Positions 46,713-52,669 of a DNA stretch of 52,669 nt are shown here, one piece after another; position 1 is the first letter of the stretch; every line of letters starts with the position of its first letter. Below the pieces are notes generated by a model. The model saw only the letters and a list, made by a program, of their open reading frames with translations, had not been told where the DNA came from and made no database searches. The translations under genes and the position numbers were made by a program. The DNA comes from Caldalkalibacillus thermarum (GTDB lineage: Bacteria > Bacillota > Bacilli > Caldalkalibacillales > Caldalkalibacillaceae): positions 1 to 52,669 of the forward strand of contig NZ_BMKZ01000020.1 of NCBI RefSeq assembly GCF_014644735.1, in the 5' to 3' direction.

Positions 46713-49424
46713 TTAAGCACTTTGCACCATTTGGCGCAACACTTTTTGCAAGATACCGCCGTTACGATAGTACTCGATGTCCACCACACTGTCCAGGCGG
46801 ACAATAACGTTAAATTCAAAGCTGGATCCATCTTCACGGGTAGCCCGCACGGTGATGGTTTGACCCGGTTTCAGGTTATTGTCCAAGCCGAGGATATCAA
46901 AGGTTTCGTTACCTGTAATACCGAGCTGCTTCCAGCCCTGTCCTTCTGCAAACTGCAGCGGCAGAACGCCCATGCAGACCAGGTTGGTGCGATGGATCCG
47001 TTCGAAGCTTTCGGCAATGACTGCTTTGACGCCCAGCAAGTTGGTTCCCTTGGCTGCCCAGTCACGGGAGCTTCCGGTACCGTATTCTTTACCGGCCAGA
47101 ACAACCAAGGGTGTGCCATCTTGTTGATACTTCATGGCAGCATCGTAGATCGGCATAATCTCACCGGTCGGCAGATATCTCGTATAGCCGCCCTCTGTGC
47201 CGGGGACCATTTGGTTGCGAATGCGGATGTTGGCAAAGGTACCGCGCATCATCACTTCATGGTTGCCGCGGCGGGAACCATAGGAGTTAAAGTCTTTGCG
47301 CTCTACACCCCGCTCCAGAAGATACTTGCCTGCCGGACTGTCAGGGGCGATGTTACCAGCCGGTGAAATATGGTCGGTGGTTACAGAGTCACCCAACAGG
47401 GCTAGTGCTCTCGCACCTTTAATTTCTTCGATGTCCCCCACTTCGGGCTCAAGGTTTTCAAAGAACGGAGGCTCCTGGATGTAAGTGGATTCGGGATCGA
47501 ATTCATACAGGTCTCCCTTCGGCGCGTCAATTTCGTTAAAGCGCGGGTTGGATTCAAACACATTTTCATATTCTTTTTTGAATAAGTCTGAGTTCACCGT
47601 TTGCAGGGCAGCCTGCAACTCTTCCGGTGTAGGCCAAATATCTTTCAGGTAGACAGGATTGCCGTCTTTATCATGGCCAAGCGGTTCCTTCTGCAAGTCA
47701 ATGTTCATGGTGCCGGCAATGGCATAGGCCACGACAAGGGGCGGTGAAGCCAAGTAGTTGGCTTTTACCTGAGCATGAATGCGGCCTTCAAAGTTGCGGT
47801 TGCCGCTTAATACGGAGCAGACGGTCAGATCGTTTTCGGCAATCGCTTTGGAGACCTCATCCGGCAACGGACCGGAGTTACCGATACAGGTGGCACAACC
47901 GTAACCAGCCACATGGAAGCCAAGGGCTTCAAGCGGTTCCATTAAACCGGCATCAATCAGGTATTGAGTGACCACTTTGGAGCCCGGGGTTAAGCTGGTT
48001 TTAACATAGGCGGGCGTGGTCAAGCCTTTCTCAACCGCTTTTTTGGCCACAAGACCAGCACCCAGCATCACGCTTGGGTTGGACGTGTTGGTACAGCTGG
48101 TAATAGCCGCAATCACCACAGAGCCATTAGTCAATTCGGAAGTTTCTCCGTTAGGATGCTCTACTTTTACTTTTTTGTTCAGTTCTTCATCGCTTAAGCC
48201 AAAGCCGCCATCCTCAACCGGTGCACGCAAGGTTTTGTTAAAGCTTTCTTTCATCTCGGACAACACAATGCGGTCTTGGGGACGTCTTGGCCCGGCAAGG
48301 GTGGGTTCAATGGTGCTGAGATCCAAGGTGATGGTGTCAGAGAAGACAGGCTCAGCACTGTCATCCGTTCTGAACAAGCCTTGGGCTTGATAATAAGCTT
48401 TGACCAGTTGGACTTGCTCTTCACTGCGTCCAGTGAGGCGGAGATAGTCCAGCGTTTGCTCATCCACAGGGAAAAAGCCCATGGTAGCCCCATATTCCGG
48501 TGCCATGTTAGCCACAGTGGCGCGGTCAGCCACACTGATGTTGGACAATCCGTCACCGTAGAACTCAACGAATTTGCCTACAACGCCTTTTTTGCGCAAG
48601 ATTTGGGTTACGGTTAAGGCCAGGTCTGTTGCTGTGGCCCCTTCAGGCAGACGGCCAGTCAATTTGAAACCAACAACCTCCGGAGTCACGAAGTACAAAG
48701 GTTGTCCCAGCATACCGGCTTCTGCTTCAATACCGCCGACACCCCAGCCAACCACGCCGATGCCGTTAATCATGGTGGTGTGGGAGTCGGTTCCGACCAG
48801 AGAATCAGGGAAGACAACCTGTTCGCCGTCAACTTCCTTGGTTGCTGCCACACTGGCCAGATACTCCAGGTTCACCTGGTGCACGATACCGGTGGCCGGC
48901 GGAACGATTCTGAAGTTGTCAAAGGCCGTTTGAGCCCAGCGCAAGAAACGGTAACGCTCCTGGTTGCGTTCAAACTCCACCTTCATATTGTATTCCAGGG
49001 CATCTTTCGTTCCAAACTTATCTACCATCACGGAATGGTCGATAACCAAGTCAACGGGAACGAGAGGATTGATTTGTTTCGGATCCCCGCCGTCCTTGGC
49101 CACTTTGGAGCGCATGGCCGCCAGATCCACGACAGCAGGCACCCCCGTAAAGTCCTGCAGTACAATACGGGCAGGTTTAAACGGAATTTCACGGTCTTTA
49201 TCTTCCGTTTCGGCCCAGTTGGCGATATGTTTAACGTGATCTTCTGTGATGGCTACCCCATCCACTTGGCGCAAAGCTGCTTCCAGCAGCACCTTAATGG
49301 AAAAAGGCAGCTTGGAGACCGGGCCAACTCCTTGTTCTTCCAGTTTGGGAAGGGAGAAATAGGTGTACGTTTGATCCCCTACTTGCAGTGAGGATTTGAC
49401 GGAAAAAGGATCACGATACGTCAT
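46713..49424 (-). CDS. acnA: Aconitate hydratase (AcnA/CitB)
   Basis: TCA cycle enzyme, citrate to isocitrate, 903 residues like other bacilli. Cluster ligands lie in [14 protein letters not shown] (about 443) and [14 protein letters not shown] (about 509 and 512); [26 protein letters not shown] and the C-terminal swivel [16 protein letters not shown] are intact. The ATG at 49424 follows GGAGGAGG. In bacilli the apo-enzyme also binds mRNA under iron limitation. The promoter and an inverted repeat are at 49493-49547. Confidence 0.96.
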   Translation of the reverse strand: MTYRDPFSVKSSLQVGDQTYTYFSLPKLEEQGVGPVSKLPFSIKVLLEAALRQVDGVAITEDHVKHIANWAETEDKDREIPFKPARIVLQDFTGVPAVVDLAAMRSKVAKDGGDPKQINPLVPVDLVIDHSVMVDKFGTKDALEYNMKVEFERNQERYRFLRWAQTAFDNFRIVPPATGIVHQVNLEYLASVAATKEVDGEQVVFPDSLVGTDSHTTMINGIGVVGWGVGGIEAEAGMLGQPLYFVTPEVVGFKLTGRLPEGATATDLALTVTQILRKKGVVGKFVEFYGDGLSNISVADRATVANMAPEYGATMGFFPVDEQTLDYLRLTGRSEEQVQLVKAYYQAQGLFRTDDSAEPVFSDTITLDLSTIEPTLAGPRRPQDRIVLSEMKESFNKTLRAPVEDGGFGLSDEELNKKVKVEHPNGETSELTNGSVVIAAITSCTNTSNPSVMLGAGLVAKKAVEKGLTTPAYVKTSLTPGSKVVTQYLIDAGLMEPLEALGFHVAGYGCATCIGNSGPLPDEVSKAIAENDLTVCSVLSGNRNFEGRIHAQVKANYLASPPLVVAYAIAGTMNIDLQKEPLGHDKDGNPVYLKDIWPTPEELQAALQTVNSDLFKKEYENVFESNPRFNEIDAPKGDLYEFDPESTYIQEPPFFENLEPEVGDIEEIKGARALALLGDSVTTDHISPAGNIAPDSPAGKYLLERGVERKDFNSYGSRRGNHEVMMRGTFANIRIRNQMVPGTEGGYTRYLPTGEIMPIYDAAMKYQQDGTPLVVLAGKEYGTGSSRDWAAKGTNLLGVKAVIAESFERIHRTNLVCMGVLPLQFAEGQGWKQLGITGNETFDILGLDNNLKPGQTITVRATREDGSSFEFNVIVRLDSVVDIEYYRNGGILQKVLRQMVQSA

Positions 49425-49492
49425 CAAAAAACCTCCTCCTCATGAGTGCCAAGCTTTAGCTGTGAAGCTGTCCCACCCTTGTTTTACTCTTT

Positions 49493-49547
49493 GAAACTTA
49501 GTTTCTTTTTACGACCTTATTATAGCTTAAATAAAAGGTGATGTACA
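49493..49547 (-). promoter_or_regulatory. Aconitase promoter with GAAAC inverted repeat
   Basis: On the minus strand TGTACA (49547-49542), 17-base spacer, TATAAT (49524-49519). Just downstream, GAAAC-TTA-GTTTC (49493-49505) is an inverted repeat. It shares its arms with the palindrome before the adjacent IclR gene (TGTTTCAT/ATGAAACA), so the same regulator may act on both. Confidence 0.55.
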
Positions 49548-49636
49548 TATCAAATTCAGTAAAAGGGCTTTCAAAGTCGAAAAAATAACGAAAAAAATGA
49601 TTTCAACCAAAAGTGGAGTTCAGCTCCAAAAAACAG

Positions 49637-49700
49637 TTTACCTTTACCTTCCAACAGAGTATAATTAGAAACTAAAAACAATGTTTCATACAATGAAACA
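49637..49700 (+). promoter_or_regulatory. Promoter and operator of the IclR-family regulator
   Basis: TTTACC (49637-49642), 17 bases, TATAAT (49660-49665). The perfect palindrome TGTTTCAT-ACA-ATGAAACA (49682-49700) lies between the start site and the gene, of the type recognised by KdgR/IclR proteins; autoregulation is likely. Confidence 0.75.
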
Positions 49701-49717
49701 TTTGAGGGTGAACAAAA

Positions 49718-50455
49718 ATGGAAAAAAAGACTGTAAGGTCTGTTGAACGGGCGCTGGATATTTTATTATGCTTTACAACCCAGCACGAATGGTCACTGAC
49801 AGAAATTAGTCATCAGGTTGGTTTAAATAAGAGTACGGTTTATCGTTTGTTAGCCTCACTAGAGAAAAAAGGATTTGTCGCTAAAAATGAGGCCACGGAA
49901 AAATACCGCTTGGGCTTCCGCGTGTGGGAACTGTCCGCCCATTTAGAGCGGGTGGACGATCCAGCCGTGATGCTGTTGCCTGAAATGGAACGTTTGCGGG
50001 ACATCCTGGATGAAACCGTCACCCTGTATGTACGGGATGGCAAGGAACGGGTCAGGGTTCAGGCCGTTGAAAGCAAGCAGACCATTCGCAGGGTAGCACC
50101 CATCGGCGTGCGCATGCCCTTAAATGTAGGGGCTTCAGGTAAAATCCTGGTGGCTTACGCAGAGCCTGATGTACAGGAAATGATTCTTAATGACCCCGAT
50201 TGGCCTGAGCATATTGATAAAGAAGCCTTCATGCTGCAACTGTTGAAAATCCGCCAGTTGGGCTATGCTACCAGTGTGGAGGAACGGGAAGCAGGAACGT
50301 CTGCCATTGCAGCGCCCATTTTCAACCGGCAGGGTAAATGTGTGGCTGCTTTGGCTGTGTCCGGACCAACCGGAAGGCTGACTCTTGAAAAAATGGAAGA
50401 GATTGCACCAACCGTGATGGATTTTGCCTCCCGCATGAGCAAAATGGTCGGTTAA
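49718..50455 (+). CDS. IclR-family transcriptional regulator
   Basis: A 245-residue regulator: winged helix-turn-helix (VERALDILLCFTTQHEWSLTEISHQVGLNKSTVYRLLASLEKKGFV, about 8-53) and an IclR effector domain with VRMPLNVGASGKILVAY and GTSAIAAPIFN. GAGGGTGAAC precedes the ATG. It is divergent from aconitase and its upstream palindrome resembles an inverted repeat at the aconitase promoter. The effector is unknown; relatives sense small carbon acids. Confidence 0.92.
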   Translation: MEKKTVRSVERALDILLCFTTQHEWSLTEISHQVGLNKSTVYRLLASLEKKGFVAKNEATEKYRLGFRVWELSAHLERVDDPAVMLLPEMERLRDILDETVTLYVRDGKERVRVQAVESKQTIRRVAPIGVRMPLNVGASGKILVAYAEPDVQEMILNDPDWPEHIDKEAFMLQLLKIRQLGYATSVEEREAGTSAIAAPIFNRQGKCVAALAVSGPTGRLTLEKMEEIAPTVMDFASRMSKMVG

Positions 50456-50540
50456 ACCGGCATTTGTAATATTTTCCTGTTGCGTGTATCTTATATTCAT
50501 TTCGGGCATGGGTCATCCTACTCCCAAGGAGTGATGACTC

Positions 50541-50738
50541 ATGTCTTTTTGGCAGCGTATGGCAGACATTAATTTGCTCGTATGGATTAGTGCTGTCTTC
50601 ATTTTTCATGGTTTGTTGTATTTGCTTTTGGGAACGCCCAACTGGATGAGTGTGACGCTGATGGCGACCTCGGTATGGGCCCTTGGTTTATTGATCATTC
50701 GGGCTGTCGGCCGGGCCTTGATCCGCCAAAAAACATAG
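50541..50738 (+). CDS. Small membrane protein, hypothetical
   Basis: A 65-residue protein with two transmembrane helices (about 11-31 and 34-55) and a short basic tail. AAGGAGTGA precedes the ATG. It lies 43 bases before the YhcN-type lipoprotein gene and is probably co-transcribed with it. No family is recognised. Confidence 0.65.
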   Translation: MSFWQRMADINLLVWISAVFIFHGLLYLLLGTPNWMSVTLMATSVWALGLLIIRAVGRALIRQKT

Positions 50739-50781
50739 ACAATCTAGACAACGCCGGTCTGTGATGGAGGAGGCGATGCTG

Positions 50782-51276
50782 GTGAAAAAATTATGCCGTT
50801 TCAGCCGGGCTTTGGGAAGCGGTATCTTGATGGCCTGCTGGATCGTATTGCTTTTTAATGCCGGTTGCGCCATGTATAACCAAGAACAGCCGTTTCAAGC
50901 CGATTACAAGTTGCAGCAGCAAATGGACAAGAAAGGGAGCAAACCTCACAAAATTAAAGTAGATCATGATACGGCCAACCGTTCCAAACTGATCGCCAAG
51001 TCAGTGGAGGGGGTTACGGATGCAGCAGCAGTTGCCATTGATCAGGAGCTTTCTGTAGCGGTTGATGTGGCCCAGATGAAACGTTTTCAACTCAAAGGGA
51101 TTCGCAAAGAAATATTCCATCGATTGCGCAAAGCCTACCCTGAATACCAGGTGCATGTCAGTACGGACCGCAAAATTCTGCAGGAGTTAAAAAAACTGGA
51201 GAAAAAAACGTACCAGCAGCAAACGGAGGCTGAGCAAAAACGTCTGCAAAAGATCAATCAAGATATGAAAGGGTAA
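50782..51276 (+). CDS. YhcN/YlaJ-family sporulation lipoprotein
   Basis: A 164-residue lipoprotein. A signal peptide ends in the lipobox NAGC (about 27-30), then the YhcN/YlaJ domain (ANRSKLIAKSVEGVTDAAAVAIDQELSVAVDV, HRLRKAYPEYQVHVSTDR) and a charged C-terminal coil. Family members are in the spore or forespore inner membrane. GGAGGAGG lies eight bases before GTG at 50782; the ATGs at 50764 and 50776 overlap or crowd that site. A terminator follows. The next gene, minus strand, is a germination receptor. Confidence 0.85.
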   Translation: MKKLCRFSRALGSGILMACWIVLLFNAGCAMYNQEQPFQADYKLQQQMDKKGSKPHKIKVDHDTANRSKLIAKSVEGVTDAAAVAIDQELSVAVDVAQMKRFQLKGIRKEIFHRLRKAYPEYQVHVSTDRKILQELKKLEKKTYQQQTEAEQKRLQKINQDMKG

Positions 51277-51287
51277 AAGCGAATTGT

Positions 51288-51317
51288 AAGAGCGTGTTGT
51301 TGCCACACGCTCTTTTG
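51288..51317 (+). terminator. Terminator of the YhcN-type gene
   Basis: AAGAGCGTGT (51288-51297) pairs with ACACGCTCTT (51305-51314), followed by TTT. Confidence 0.88.
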
Positions 51318-51391
51318 CATGATGACGGGCCAATCTTCTACCTTAAAGAGTAGGGTGATCTCTTGTGTCATGAAAATCACTTCCTTCGCTT

Positions 51392-52547
51392 TCAGTCCTG
51401 TTTTTTATCATTTAATGTGCGCGGCTCGGTTGTCCGCATCCGCATGAGGGGCATTGGGGCCCGCAGGACAACGTCTAGCCAATGCAGGAAACGGTAGGGG
51501 GCAAACGGAGAGAGGTAATAACTTCCAAAACTGCGCAAACCGACCAAATGAATGTTAATTAAGATATAGACCATGATAATCCCGTACAACCCCATGGTGG
51601 CAGCCGCTGCCATGAGCACGAAGCGGAGCAGCCGGAAAGTAATGCCCACATTGTAAGCGGGAATGGCAAAGGAGGCAATGGCTGTCAGGGCCACCACGAT
51701 GACCATGATGGGGCTGACGAGTCCAGCTCTGACGGCTGCATCGCCAATGACCAGACCACCTACAATGCCAATGGTTTGGCCAATAGTGCTAGGCAAGCGG
51801 ATCCCTGCTTCCCTTAATAACTCTATCGAAAATTCCATCAGCAGTGCCTCGACAAAAGCAGGAAAAGGCACGCCCTCCCGCGCACCGGCAATAGATAAAG
51901 CCAAGGGGGTGGGGATCATCCCCTGGTGGTAGGAGACCATGGCGACATAGAGAGAGGGAAGAAACAAGGCCATAAAAGCGGCTCCATAACGGAGGAAGCG
52001 GATCACAGAGCCAATCTGCCAGCGTTCGTAATAATCCTCAGGGGATTTGAGCAATAGATGAAAGGTGACAGGCATTATTAAGACATACGGGGTTCCGTCC
52101 AGCAAGAGCACCACTTGACCATTGGTCAAGGCAGAGGATGCTTTGTCGGGACGTTCCGTTTGTTGCACCTGGGGGAAAGGGGATAAGACATCGTCTTCAA
52201 TCAGCTGTTCCAAAGTGCCGCTTTCCGCCATGTCATCGACATCAGCACAGGCGACACGATAGCGTACTTCGTCGATCAGATCTTGGGTGGTAATCCCTTT
52301 GATATACATGATGGCAAAATCCCTTTTGCTACGCCGCCCCAGCTGACCGATTTGAATGACCAGGTTGGGATCCCTGAGCCTGCGGCGAATAAGGGAAATG
52401 TTGGTCCGCAAGTTTTCATTAAACCCGTCCCTCGGTCCGCGAATCACCACTTCACTCTCTGGTTCCTCAACGGATCGCTCATGTTTAATCTCCTTGGTCC
52501 CCAGAACAATTAATCCCTTAACCCCATCAATGACCAGGAGGATGGGA
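51392..52547 (-). pseudogene. Spore germination receptor GerA-family subunit, 3' exon interrupted by a group II intron
   Basis: The C-terminal ~385 residues of a GerXA-type nutrient germination receptor. From IPILLVIDGVKGLIVLG onward it has the family's soluble domain (EPESEVVIRGPRDGFNENLR), the SPFPQVQQTERPD motif and five C-terminal transmembrane segments (ASFAIPAYNVGITFRLLRF). The first 100 or so residues are not here. Instead the minus strand upstream is group II intron RNA (domains V and VI), so the receptor is split at about residue 100-130. The gene is functional only if the intron splices out, or the 5' exon and intron ORF lie beyond the window. I label it pseudogene pending that; the apparent ATG at 52633 is inside the intron. 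Confidence 0.8.
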
Positions 52548-52669
52548 ATAGGTAAGGCTTTGATATTATCTCCGCCTTTTCCCCTCCCCCACACCGTACG
52601 TGAGAGTTTCCCCTCATACGGCGTTCCATCCAAGTGAGTTTTAACCGATAAGTTCCATCTTGGCTTTCC
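52548..52669 (-). mobile_element. 3' end of a group II intron inserted in the gerA-type gene
   Basis: The minus strand from the window edge carries the intron's domain V (52624-52591) and then a domain VI-like hairpin (AAGGC...GCCTT, about 52580-52555) with the usual TACCTATTC-type 3' end near 52546-52548. The rest of the intron, including any reverse transcriptase ORF, lies outside. The exact 3' splice site is uncertain by a few bases. Confidence 0.85.
52591..52624 (-). ncRNA. Group II intron domain V catalytic hairpin
   Basis: A 34-nt element with the canonical fold: an 8-bp lower stem including the catalytic CGC triad (ACGCCGTA with TACGGTGT), a two-base CG bulge on the 3' side, a 6-bp upper stem and a GAAA tetraloop. 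This combination is diagnostic of group II introns; the CGC triad and lack of an AGC triad suggest a bacterial class C-like or related type. Confidence 0.9.

Noticed and set aside
46644..47366. Long plus-strand ORF over the aconitase gene
   Set aside because: Antisense shadow of a conserved enzyme, with biased codons from the real frame; same for 48702-49391.
52548..52633. Apparent N-terminus of the GerA protein at ATG 52633
   Set aside because: This part is group II intron domain V/VI RNA, not protein; the codons merely stay open by chance.

Overview
The window looks like chromosomal DNA of an endospore-forming, aerobic member of the Bacillales, probably a thermophilic or thermo-alkaliphilic Bacillaceae of the Caldalkalibacillus kind. 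This is inference from gene content: a Bacillus-type GlpP antitermination system, the EcsAB transporter, OdhAB and a bacilli-type aconitase, a spore germination receptor and a YhcN-type spore lipoprotein, plus a tungsten-type aldehyde:ferredoxin oxidoreductase that is common in thermophiles. I saw no rRNA, tRNA, CRISPR array or prophage. The only mobile DNA is the end of a group II intron at the right edge.

Layout. 0.2-6.1 kb: glycerol uptake and oxidation (glpF, glpK, glpP, glpD), with two matching antiterminator/terminator leaders and an MntA/HepT-like nucleotidyltransferase-HEPN pair inserted before glpD. 6.2-12.1 kb: a complete oligopeptide ABC importer. 12.2-14.2 kb: ecsAB. 14.3-16.6 kb: minus-strand zinc-ribbon protein, DUF418 membrane protein and a guanylate-kinase-like protein. 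16.8-17.5 kb: thpR. 17.5-24.4 kb: a LacI-family regulator and its probable regulon (TRAP transporter, aldehyde dehydrogenase, iron alcohol dehydrogenase), marked by a shared 14-bp palindrome. 24.5-28.1 kb: minus-strand frameshifted coat-like gene, namA, small ORFs and a COG2509 flavoprotein. 28.3-30.7 kb: aldehyde ferredoxin oxidoreductase, a MoaD-like carrier and the tail of a lost amidohydrolase. 30.7-34.0 kb: csoR-copZ-copA copper defence. 34.1-38.3 kb: odhAB. 38.4-40.2 kb: collapsed remains of a sigma-54 activator and an acyl-CoA ligase, then a second iron alcohol dehydrogenase. 40.3-43.1 kb: PAP2 phosphatase, XRE-cupin regulator, azlCD. 43.2-49.4 kb: minus-strand fhs, a CorC/HlyC protein and aconitase. 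49.7-52.7 kb: IclR-family regulator, a small membrane protein, the spore lipoprotein, and a gerA-type gene interrupted by the group II intron.

How they work together. Glycerol enters through GlpF, is phosphorylated by GlpK and oxidised by GlpD; GlpP should sense glycerol-3-phosphate and read through the terminators ahead of glpF and glpD. Acquired organic acids or alcohols (TRAP, ALDH and ADH cluster) and peptides would feed the TCA cycle, represented here by aconitase and 2-oxoglutarate dehydrogenase E1/E2. The most interesting points are the paired GlpP leader motifs with glpP downstream of one of them, loss of the HPr-phosphorylated histidine region in GlpK, the LacI operator pair, the copper operators, the deletion-scar pseudogenes, and the catalytic domain V of a group II intron inside a germination-receptor gene.
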